From Fen-1301 sp963786395 (GTDB lineage Bacteria; Bacteroidota; Ignavibacteria; Ignavibacteriales; Ignavibacteriaceae): a DNA stretch of 64,000 bases. The position numbers were made by a program, and so were the translations under genes. Location: contig CAWAZD010000001.1 in assembly GCA_963786395.1 (NCBI GenBank), forward strand, positions 1 through 64,000, in the 5' to 3' direction. Below, piece after piece: positions 54,056 through 63,756 of this stretch. Each line of letters opens with the position of its first letter. Position 1 is the stretch's first letter. The notes below the pieces were generated by a model. The model was not told where the DNA came from. It did no database searches and was given only the letters and a program-made list of their open reading frames with translations.

Positions 54056-55429
54056 ATGAAGAAAATTTTACCCCTTCTTTTAGTTTCCTTTCTGTTTACT
54101 TCTATTAACATTTTTCCCGCCGAAAACGGATGGAAGAATCTTAATAAGATCTTAAAGAATATAGTCCCTCCTAAATTTTCCGATAAAACTTATTTAATTA
54201 CCTCCTTTGGCGCTGTTGCAGATGGTAAAACAGATTGCACTATAGCGTTCAGGGATGCTATTGATAATTGCTCAAATAATGGTGGCGGCAAAGTCATTGT
54301 TCCTGAAGGAACTTTTCTTACAGGTGCCATCCATCTGAAAAGCGGTGTTAATCTTTTTATCTCAAAAGGAGCTGTTGTAAAATTCTCAACCGATCCTTCC
54401 AAATATTTACCGGTTGTGTATACAAGGTTTGAGGGAGTTGAATGCTGGAATTATTCACCCCTTATTTATGCTTATGAACAGAATAATATTGCTGTAACCG
54501 GTGAAGGTGTGTTAGAAGGGCAGGGAAGTAAAGAAAATTGGTGGAAATGGAAAGCTTCCAAAGGGGAATTTAGCCAGACAACTGCCAGGAATAAATTAGT
54601 TGAAATGGGAGAAAATAATATTCCGGTAAAAGATCGTGTATTCGGGGAAGGTTCATTCCTAAGACCGGTTTTCTTTCAACCATATAAATGCAATAACATT
54701 CTTGTTGAAGGTGTAACATTTAAGAATTCCTCAATGTGGTTCTTAAACCCGGTTCTATGTAAAAATGTAACCTTTAAAAATGTTGCTACTGATGGCATAG
54801 GTCCCAACAATGATGGCTGCGATCCCGAATCATGCACCGATGTATTAATTAAAGGATGTTCCTTTAATAATGGTGATGATTGTATAGCAATAAAATCCGG
54901 ACGAAACAATGATGGCAGAAGAGTTAATGTTCCATGTAAGAATATTGTTATTCAGAATTGTATTATGAAAGATGGACATGGTGGAGTTGTAATTGGAAGT
55001 GAAGTTTCCGGTAATGTTAGTAATGTATATGCTGAGGATTGTGAAATGAACAGCCCTAATCTGGACAGAGCATTGCGCTTCAAGACAAATTCTGAAAGAG
55101 GCGGTATTATAGAAAATGTTTACTGCAGAAATATTAAAGTCGGTGAAGTAGGAGAAGCAGTTATCCTTATAGATTATTATTATGACAAAGGGGATATTGG
55201 GAAGTTTACACCTGTAATGAGAAATTTTAATTTTAGCAACATCACTTCAAAGAAAAGCCCCTATGCTTTAAATATGAAAGCATATCAAAGGTCGCCCGTA
55301 AAAAACCTTCAGATAGAGAACTGTTCTTTTGATAATGTTAAGAACCCCAATGTTATCGAAAACATTGAAATAACAAAATGTAAATCTGTTACCGTAAACG
55401 GTAAATCCCTGGATATTCAGAATCGTTAA
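54056..55429 (+). CDS. Polygalacturonase, GH28
   Basis: A 457-residue secreted glycoside hydrolase with signal peptide (MKKILPLLLVSFLFTSINIFPA). The beta-helix carries the complete GH28 active site: Asp253 in GPNNDGCDP, Asp274 and Asp275 in FNNGDDCIAIKSG, His308 in DGHGGVVIGSE and the Arg/Lys pair in RALRFKTN. It hydrolyses alpha-1,4-galacturonosyl bonds in de-esterified pectin. Unlike its neighbours it has no T9SS tail, so it is probably periplasmic and acts on imported oligosaccharides. The N-terminal SFGAVADGKTDCTIAFRDAI is the usual pectate-lyase-3-like start of the family. Confidence 0.96.
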   Translation: MKKILPLLLVSFLFTSINIFPAENGWKNLNKILKNIVPPKFSDKTYLITSFGAVADGKTDCTIAFRDAIDNCSNNGGGKVIVPEGTFLTGAIHLKSGVNLFISKGAVVKFSTDPSKYLPVVYTRFEGVECWNYSPLIYAYEQNNIAVTGEGVLEGQGSKENWWKWKASKGEFSQTTARNKLVEMGENNIPVKDRVFGEGSFLRPVFFQPYKCNNILVEGVTFKNSSMWFLNPVLCKNVTFKNVATDGIGPNNDGCDPESCTDVLIKGCSFNNGDDCIAIKSGRNNDGRRVNVPCKNIVIQNCIMKDGHGGVVIGSEVSGNVSNVYAEDCEMNSPNLDRALRFKTNSERGGIIENVYCRNIKVGEVGEAVILIDYYYDKGDIGKFTPVMRNFNFSNITSKKSPYALNMKAYQRSPVKNLQIENCSFDNVKNPNVIENIEITKCKSVTVNGKSLDIQNR

Positions 55430-55465
55430 GTTCTATTTTTTAAATAATATTATACAGAGGTTTGT

Positions 55466-57760
55466 ATGAAAATTATATACAGTATCTTATTCGTTTTTAT
55501 TCTAAGTGCCGCTACAAGTCTAATGCCTGCGGCTACAATTTTTAGTGCTGGTAACTTAGCTGGCACAGTTTCTACTGCGGGTGTTGTCACTGGTGGAGGA
55601 GTCTGGAGCGCCACAACTACATGGGCCGGAGGAGTAGTTCCTGTTGCTGGAGATAGCGTTGTTATAGTCAGTGGGGATTTAGTTAATGTTTCAGCATCTG
55701 CCAGTGCATTGAGCATTACTGTAAAGTCGGGCGGCTCAGTTAGTCAGGGTGCAGGTGTTACAAATTCTGCCACGGGTACGGGGACTTTTACACTTGAATC
55801 AGGTTCATGGTGGTATGCATCGTATGGTAGCGCCACAAAAATGCCTCAGGGATTTGGGACCTATAATATAGATCCTGCTAGCAATTGGGTATTCACAACT
55901 GCTGCAAGCTCTTCATTGATAAATGCTCTTCCCTCAGCTGGGCCTGTAATTTATGGAAATGTGATAGTATATAAAACGGGATCAGTATTCGCTGCCGCAG
56001 CTACAATAACAGACATTAATATTCAGGGAAATTTGATTGTTAATGTTTCAGGAAGTACTCTGAAATCATCTAATAATAAGAGCAGTGCATCTACTACAAT
56101 TCATGTTGGGGGGAATGTTCAGATTATTGCTGGAGCTTTATCCGGAGTAGATGCACCTTTATCAGTGCAATCTTGTACCGTGAATATAGATGGCAATGTA
56201 ACAGTTGGCGATCCTTCAACTGCCCCTGGAGTTGCCGCTCTGGCTCCCGTTTCCGGTGCAGATGGTGGTGGTCAAAGGACAAGTACCTTCAATATCAAAG
56301 GAAATTTGAGCTATATTAACGGAGCAAAATTTGAAGCTGGAACTAATGCAACCTCGACTAATGTTTTGGAAACATCTATCATTAATCTTATGGGAAATCT
56401 TTCTATTGATGCAACATGTGTAACCGCAAATAATACTCCTGGTACTTTTGCTCTTAATTTAACAGGTACTTCTCAGCAGACAATATCAGTTGGAATACCA
56501 TTGGCATTTACTCCCGCTACTTTATTTAGTTTATCAATTAATAACACTGCAGGTGTAAGTGCTAATAGTCCATTAACATTAAGCGGTATTATTAATCTTA
56601 TAAGTGGAAAGCTAATTACCTCAACTGCTAATCTTGTAACTTTAACTCCAGGGAGCTCTATTACTGGTGGAAGTTCTGTAAATTATGTCAATGGTCCATT
56701 GGCTTTCCAATATGCTACTCTAGGCGGTTCATTTACAAAAACCTATCCAATAGGAAAAGGCGGGATCTATCGCCCATTAACTTTATCGCTTACTCAATCG
56801 GCTGCTACAACATCAACATATACCGCAGAAATGTTTAATGCAACTCCTTCTGCGAACACATTACCCGGCACATTGAGTAAAGTTTCATCTGCCAGGTATT
56901 ATGTTATTTCTGAAGATGCTGGCGGATCAGCATTTACTGCCGGTTCAGTTTTGTTGTCTTATGATACAGATGATGGTGTGTTTGATGCTGCACATTTAAG
57001 AATAGCACAAGGACCTGACGCTGGTGGGGGTACCTGGGTTGATCTTGGTGGAGTCGGTTCTGCTGCAACAACCGGTACTATTACCTCAAATAGTTTCACG
57101 GATTTAACAAATTCTGCTTTTGCTCTTGCTAATAGTACCGGAGGTACTAATGCGTTACCGGTTGTGTTATCTTCTTTTAATGTTTCAAACATGGGAAGAA
57201 CAATTCAATTAAACTGGGCTACAAGTACAGAAAAGAATTGCAGTAAATTTGAAATTGAACGTAGCATAATTGATGAGAAAAATACTTCAATTGTTTGGAA
57301 TTCTGTAGGCTCCATAAATGCTGCAGGTACAACTACCTCCGCAAGGAACTATTCATATTCAGAAAAGAATTTGCAAGCTGGTAATTACCAATACAGATTA
57401 AAAATGGTAGATTATGATGGCTCTTATGAATATAGCAAAGTACTCGAAGTTAAAATAGCTTTTCCGAAGAATTTTGAGTTAAGCCAGAATTATCCAAACC
57501 CTTTTAATCCTTCAACTAAAATAAATTATAATCTACCTTCTGATTCTAAAGTGAGTATTGAAGTTTATAATATAGCAGGTGTAAAAATTTGTCAATTGGT
57601 TAATGAAGAACAATCTAAGGGTTATTATTCAGTTGCTTTTAATTCAACATCAATTAGTAAAACCATTTCGTCAGGTATTTATTTCTATAGACTAACCGCT
57701 GTGGATAAAAACTCAAGTTCAAGTTTCTCCTCAATCAAAAAAATGGTTCTCTTAAAGTAA
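55466..57760 (+). CDS. G8-like repetitive secreted protein with T9SS domain
   Basis: A 764-residue exported protein with a signal peptide (MKIIYSILFVFILSAATSLMP). After it come Trp-rich beta-strand rungs of the G8/beta-helix kind (GGGVWSATTTWAGGVVPVAGDSVVIVSG, pieces: WSATTTWAGGVVP, GDSVVIVSG), Ser/Thr/Ala-rich repeats with IHVGGNVQI and TVNIDGNVTVG rungs, an Ig/FN3-like part (QLNWATSTEKNCSKFEIERS) and a T9SS type A domain (LSQNYPNPFNPSTKINY). Its central part (VNGPLAFQYA, YPIGKGGIYRPLTLSLTQSA) is repeated in the next gene (VNGPLAQTVN, FPIGKSVYRPFIVNLTQDA), so the two share a module. No active site is evident; a glycan-binding surface role is suggested by the pectin context. Confidence 0.83.
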   Translation: MKIIYSILFVFILSAATSLMPAATIFSAGNLAGTVSTAGVVTGGGVWSATTTWAGGVVPVAGDSVVIVSGDLVNVSASASALSITVKSGGSVSQGAGVTNSATGTGTFTLESGSWWYASYGSATKMPQGFGTYNIDPASNWVFTTAASSSLINALPSAGPVIYGNVIVYKTGSVFAAAATITDINIQGNLIVNVSGSTLKSSNNKSSASTTIHVGGNVQIIAGALSGVDAPLSVQSCTVNIDGNVTVGDPSTAPGVAALAPVSGADGGGQRTSTFNIKGNLSYINGAKFEAGTNATSTNVLETSIINLMGNLSIDATCVTANNTPGTFALNLTGTSQQTISVGIPLAFTPATLFSLSINNTAGVSANSPLTLSGIINLISGKLITSTANLVTLTPGSSITGGSSVNYVNGPLAFQYATLGGSFTKTYPIGKGGIYRPLTLSLTQSAATTSTYTAEMFNATPSANTLPGTLSKVSSARYYVISEDAGGSAFTAGSVLLSYDTDDGVFDAAHLRIAQGPDAGGGTWVDLGGVGSAATTGTITSNSFTDLTNSAFALANSTGGTNALPVVLSSFNVSNMGRTIQLNWATSTEKNCSKFEIERSIIDEKNTSIVWNSVGSINAAGTTTSARNYSYSEKNLQAGNYQYRLKMVDYDGSYEYSKVLEVKIAFPKNFELSQNYPNPFNPSTKINYNLPSDSKVSIEVYNIAGVKICQLVNEEQSKGYYSVAFNSTSISKTISSGIYFYRLTAVDKNSSSSFSSIKKMVLLK

Positions 57761-57772
57761 TTTAATTTCAAT

Positions 57773-57819
57773 CCAGCCGGTTTTGAATTACAAAACCGGC
57801 TGGTTAGATCCCATTTTTT
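57773..57819 (+). terminator. Strong intrinsic terminator after the G8-like gene
   Basis: CCAGCCGGTTTTG (57773-57785), loop AATTA, CAAAACCGGCTGG (57791-57803), a perfect 13-bp stem, then TTAGATCCCA and TTTTTT (57814-57819). It separates this gene from the pectin methylesterase gene, so the latter needs its own promoter within 57820-57881. Confidence 0.85.
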
Positions 57820-57881
57820 CTCTGAATCTTGTCTATCCTTATGAAAATATCCACACGAACAATATTGGACTGGAGTGTATA

Positions 57882-60800
57882 ATGAAAAAATATATACTTA
57901 GTGTTTTAATTATATTCTTTTATTTTACTGCTACCTTTTCGCAAGTGGCCGGTGATTACCAGTCAAAAGCTTCAGGCAACTGGGGTGATGCATCTTCATG
58001 GCAATCATATGATGGAACTTCCTCTTCTTGGATAGATGCAGTAAGTGCTCCCTCGGGAAGTTCAGGTACAATTACAATTCAATCCAGCCATACTATAACT
58101 GTTACAACTGCATTGGCAATAAACAGCCTTGCAAAAGTTTTGGTAAATGGTTATTTAAAATCCTCAGCTGCGATAACAGCTACTACTTCAACTCCATATT
58201 CATTTACTTTCAATAATGAAAGTACTTATGAACATGCTTTGGCTGGCGGCGCTATTCCAATGTCAACATGGAATACAGGATCTACTTGTTTAGTTACTGG
58301 GATAACTTCGACTGCAACATGCCAGGGAATAATGTCCAAAACTTTTATCAACTTCACATGGAACTGTCCTGTCATAATCTACAAATCTGAGGTTTAAGCT
58401 GGGATAGTACCAGTATGTAACTATAGTGTGCGGGGAAATGTTACTGTTACTAGTAGTGGTGGTACTGCAATACCGAATTCCGGTTAACTGACAAATGCTG
58501 CAACTCCCAGAAACATAACAATAAATGGCAACGTAATTGTTAACGGTGGAATCTTAACGGTTAGCGGGTCAAGTGGAGCTGCTCAGTATAATGTGACTGT
58601 TAAGGGTAACATTGATATCCAAAGTGGAAAATTTAGTTTGTGTTCGGGTTCAGGTGGTTATGGTACATGGAGCCTTTGGGGAGATTTATTAGTTGAAAGT
58701 GCTGGTCAGTTTATAGCCCCTTCAAATACAACCATAAACACAAGGTTAATTTTTGCAGGCAACAATGCAACTCAACATTACACATTAAATTCCGGCGGAA
58801 CTAATGGAAATTTAAGTTATGGTGTTGACAACAATTCAACTGTAATATTAAATTCGCCTTTAACCGTAGGCAATACAACTGTTGGAGGTCTTGTTTTAAC
58901 AAATGGTCAGTTCGTATCGACTGCAACAAATTTAATAACTCTAGCTGCCGGTGCCTCTATTACCACTGGTACAGGTTATGTCAATGGCCCCTTAGCTCAA
59001 ACAGTAAATGTAACTTCCAAAACTTTAACATTTCCAATAGGAAAAAGTGTTTATCGCCCATTTATAGTAAATTTAACACAGGACGCAACAACTTCTACAG
59101 TTTATGCCGCTGAACTTAAGGAAACTTCTATACCCGTAAATACTCGTCCTTCAACTCTTGATGCAGTTTCTTCAGTAAGATATGTTCACATTACAAAGTC
59201 AGGTGGAGCTAATGTAACATCAGCAACTGCTCAATTTAGTTATGATAATAATGATGGAGTAGATGTAAGCGATAAAGACAAAATAAGGCTGGCTAAAGAT
59301 GACGGTGCAGGTAATTGGATAAATCTTGGTGGTAGCGGGACAGCAAATAATACCGGAACGATAACTTCAAATTCATTCGGAACATCTACTGCACTGGGAA
59401 CATTAACAACAAATGATTTTATTATTGCACATGTTGATCCTGCTTCTATAGCATCCTTAGCCACTCTGACTACAAATTCTGTTACTTACATTTCAACTAC
59501 TTTTGCGACAAGCGGCGGCGTTATTTCAAATGATGGTAATGCTGCAATAACTGAAAAAGGTGTTTGCTGGAATTTGACAGGTTCACCAACAATTTCTGAC
59601 AGTCATTCATCTGATGGAATAACAGCAACTCCTTTCACAAGTTCTATAACAGGTCTTATTGCCGGCAATACATGTTTTGTCCGGGCTTATGCCACTAACA
59701 GCGCGGGAACTGCATATGGCAATGAAATATCTTTTATAACGTTATCTGTTCTTTCGGTGCCTTCACTTACTACAAATGCAATTACTAATATTGTTAATAC
59801 TTCAGCATCAGGAGGTGGTAATATTACTGATTGGGGCGGTTCTTCAATAACTGATCGCGGAATCTGTTGGAGCACTTCCACGTCCCCTACTATTGCAAAT
59901 GATTTTAACAGTGCTGGTGCTGGTGGAACAGGCTCATATTCTATCCCGATTGGCGGATTAACATTAGGAGAAACTTACTATGTCCGTTCATATGCAACAA
60001 ACAGTTCCGGTATTGCATATGGAAATGAAATTTCTTTTGTTACACCTGACCCCCAACCTGATGTAGTAAAATTTGTAGCATTGGATGGAAGTGGTGATTA
60101 TACAAAATTACAGGATGCATTTAATGCCGTACCTACTGGTTATACGGGTCATTGGTTTATTATTGTGAAGAAGGGAGTCTATTATGATAAAGTAACTCTT
60201 GCTTCCGGTAAAATTAATGTTGTTCTCATTGGCGAGGATAGAGATAATACTATACTTTCATATGATGATTATGCAAGCAATAACCGTACGACTAATGGGA
60301 TAACAAGCAGCGGAACCAGTACTTCCTATTCTGTTGCTATTGATGCAACCGATTTCCAGGCACAGAATATTACTTTCCGGAATACATTCAATGCCTACAA
60401 TCCGACTGTGGCTAGCGGTCAGGCTGTTGCATTAAGAATAAATGGGGACAGACAATCTTATTACAATTGTAAAATGCTTGGTTATCAGGATACTTATTAT
60501 ACGCAGGGTGGCTCCTCAAGTCCGGATCGTATTTACAATAAGAATTGTTATATAGAAGGTTCGGTAGATTTTATATTCGGTCGTGATGTGGCACTATTTG
60601 ATGGCTGTACTGTTTTCTGTAACAGACAAAGTGGTACTATAACTGCCGCGGCTACAGCAACTGGATATACGTACGGGTACGTTTTCTTGAATTCAACAAT
60701 AGCCTCGACAGATGCTGGTGTAAATGGAGCTGATGGTAATCCGATGACTTCATTCTATTTAGGAAGACCTTGGCAGTCATCACCCAAAACAGTATTTATC

Positions 60801-61643
60801 AATTGTTATGAACCTGCTACGGTACATCCAAATGGTTGGACAACTATGTCTGTAGATGCCGCCTTATATTCGGAATATGGATGCACCGGACCTGGTGTTG
60901 CCGTCAGACCTGTTACTTTTCCTGTTACAAATCAACCCTCAGTTTTATCAGACCCTCAAGCTGCAAATTACACTATAGCAAACATCTTTTCTAAGAATAA
61001 TGTTGGTTCCGGTTTCTCCTATGCTGCAAATTGGACGCCCTCTCTAATAAATTATTCCGGTCCGCTTCCAGTAGAATTAAATACTTTTACAGCTAAGACA
61101 ACAGCTTCAACAGTTCAATTAAAATGGTCAACTGCAACTGAGCTGAATAACTATGGATTTGATGTTGAAAGAAAGTTTAACGGAAGTAAGGAACAAAACT
61201 TAGGTTGGAAGAAAATAGGATTTGTTAAAGGTAACGGTAATAGTAATTCTGTGAAACCGTACTCATTTACAGATAAAAGTATTAATGTAAGCGGCAGTTA
61301 CAGTTATCGGTTAAAACAGATTGACAACAATGGAGTAAATAAATATTTACAGGAAATTTCAGTTGATATAAATATACCTGTTGAATATAAATTGGATCAG
61401 AATTACCCAAATCCATTTAACCCTTCAACAACAATTGAATATTCTGTTCCTGTTTCAGGACATGTTCTTTTAAAAGTATTTAATGTTCTTGGAAAAGAAC
61501 TGTTTTCTCTTGTGAATGAGAATAAAGATGCAGGTAATTATAAGGTAGAGTTTAATGCCGACAAACTTGGCAGTGGATTTTATATTTATCAAATACACGC
61601 GGGTAATTTTGTTCAAACAAAAAAAATGATCTTAATTAAGTAA
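57882..61643 (+). CDS. Pectin methylesterase, CE8, with FN3-like repeats and T9SS domain (5' region with indels and one stop)
   Basis: The start is ATG 57882 (signal peptide MKKYILSVLIIFFYFTATFSQ), not the earlier frame over the terminator. The full protein would be about 1250 residues. N-terminal G8-like rungs (GNWGDASSWQSYDG) run to 58360; then 58364-58421 has two -1 and two +1 indels that cancel, and an in-frame TAA sits at 58485-58487. After it the frame is clean: the shared module, two FN3-like Bacteroidota repeats (GVCWNLTGSPTI, GICWSTSTSPTI), the CE8 domain with Gln at 60486 and Asp at 60489 (GYQDTYY), Asp at 60567 (SVDFIFG) and Arg at 60765 (LGRPW), and a T9SS tail (LDQNYPNPFNPSTTIEY). 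It removes methyl esters so PL9 and GH28 can act. Confidence 0.88.
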
Positions 61644-61690
61644 AAGTGTTCAGTAAATTCGATAAAGGACGGGTGCAAATGCAACAATTT

Positions 61691-61730
61691 TTGTCCACTA
61701 ACGTCCACTAAGATCCACTAATGTCCACTA
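61691..61730 (+). repeat. 10-bp tandem repeat, four units
   Basis: Four adjoining units TTGTCCACTA, ACGTCCACTA, AGATCCACTA and ATGTCCACTA share TCCACTA. It lies in the non-coding gap before the GH105 gene; function unknown. Confidence 0.75.
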
Positions 61731-61835
61731 AAACAGTATGTTTTCCCGGTTATCCCATTAGTTTCTCCCGTTCGGAGCTATACCCCGGGAGAATTCGGGT
61801 CAAATTAAATATTCTATAGTATATTTCTTTCAATA

Positions 61836-63738
61836 ATGAAAAATTTCCTTCTTTATATAATTCTACTTCCGGCTGTAATAACTGTATTTCCGCAAGGCAA
61901 AAATCATACGGCTCCATTGAGTTCTATAGAAATTGCTGCCAACTTTTTTAAGCTCCATCCTGATTCTGTTATTTACCCGGATGAACTAAAAAGCAGGAAA
62001 TGGAATTATGAACAGGGTCTGATGCTGGAAACTTTCTTCAGATTATATGAAAGCACAAGGAAACATGTTTATACAGATTATGTTAAAAAGAATCTGGATT
62101 ATTATATAGAAGATAACGGAAATATTAAAACTTATAAATTTGAGGATTTTAATTTAGATAATATAGCGTCGGGCAGGGCAATTCTGGAACTGTATAAACT
62201 CACAAAAAATGTTAAATATAAAAAAGCTGCGGATTTGTTAAGAGAACAACTTACGAAGACAACCCAGGACAAATGATCGGGGATTTTGGCATAAGAAAAT
62301 CTACCCGAATCAGATGTGGCTTGATGGTCTTTTTATGGCCGAACCTTTTTATGCTGAATATGCCTCAATGTTTAATGAAAAAGAAGCTTTTAATGATATT
62401 GCCAACCAGTTTCTGTTAATTGAAAAGCATAATAAAGACTTGAAGACAGGGCTTTATTACCATGGATGGGATGAAAGTAAGTTACAAAAATGGGCGGATC
62501 CTGTAAGTGGTACGTCTCCATGTTTCTGGGGAAGATCAATAGGCTGGTATTTGATGGCACTTGTTGATGTCCTCGATTATTTTCCCATGGATCATCCGCA
62601 AAGAAATGATTTGTTAAGAATATTCCGTGAACTTTCTGCAAGTCTTCTAAACTACCGTGACCCCGGTACCAAGCTATGGTACCAGGTAGTTGATAAAGAT
62701 TCCACTGGGGGAAATTATATTGAAACTTCCGGTTCTGGTATGATAATTTATGCATATGCTAAAGGTGCTAATAAAGGATATCTTGAAAACAATTATTTTA
62801 ACATAGCTAAAGAATCATTCCAATCATTACAGGATAATTTTATTACTCGGGATAATGATATTTTTTACCTAAACAATGTGTGTGCTGGAGCCGGACTTGG
62901 TGGAATTCCATTTCGGGATGGTAGTTATAATTATTATATCCATGAAACCAAAAGAATAAACGATTTCAAGGGTTATGGACCGCTGCTATTGGCTTCCATC
63001 GAAATTGAAGAAGGAAGCCGGAGAAATTTTAGTAATAAAAGAGTTGGACTCGATTATTATTATAACAATGAATATAAAAACGGTATTAGGTATCATTATA
63101 ATTGGGAAGACAAAGAAAATTCGGGATTTTCCGATCTAGGTGATATTATAAAAGAACATGGGGCTGCGCTTGATTCATTAACTACTGCCCCCACTCTGAA
63201 AGACTTGAAAAAATTTAATGTCTATATCATAGTTGATCCTGATACTCCGGCTGAAACATTAAAACCTAATTATATTGAATCAGATGCAATTAATGAAATT
63301 AAAGCATGGGTAAAGGACGGCGGAGTATTGGTTCTATTTGCCAATGACAGTTCCAATTGCGAGTTCACTCATCTTAATATGCTTGCCGGGGAATTCGGCA
63401 TACGTTTTAATGAAGATAGTGAAAATCGTGTAACCGGGAAGAACTATGATATGGGCAAGTTTGATAACCTTCCTGACCATCCATTATTCAATGGTGTAAA
63501 TAAAATTTATTTAAAAGAGATTTCATCTCTTAGATTAAGTAATAATGCGAGTCCTATACTAATTAGAAATAATAAAATATTCATGGCGTCAGTAGATTAT
63601 GGGAAAGGGCTTGTATTTGCCGTAGGTGATCCATGGCTTTATAATGAATATATAGATAACAGGAAATTGCCTGAAGATTTTGATAACTTTAAATCAGCAA
63701 ATAATTTAATTAGCTGGCTTTTAAGCAAAACAAACTAA
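61836..63738 (+). CDS. GH105 unsaturated galacturonyl hydrolase fused to a DUF4350-like domain (one frameshift)
   Basis: Signal peptide (MKNFLLYIILLPAVITVFPQG), then an alpha6/alpha6 barrel. One extra A near 62258 breaks the frame inside REQLTK; correcting it gives QPRTNDRGFWHKKIYP and then NQMWLDGLFMAEPFYAEYA, with the catalytic Asp in WLDGL. PVSGTSPCFWGRSIGWYLMAL and YNYYIHETKRINDFKGYGPL (pieces) complete the GH105 core, which hydrates and releases 4,5-unsaturated galacturonate from lyase products. The last 230 residues are a separate amidotransferase-like fold (DUF4350): AIKAWVKDGGVLVLFAND (EIKAWVKDGGVLVLFAND), DHPLFNGVNKIYLKEI, GKGLVFAVGDPWLYNEY. No T9SS tail, so probably periplasmic. About 633 residues. 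Confidence 0.92.
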
Positions 63739-63756
63739 AATAAACACAAGGTTCAA

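Noticed and set aside
57783..58397. Gene start at 57783
   Set aside because: The frame begins inside the terminator stem; a signal peptide starts at ATG 57882.
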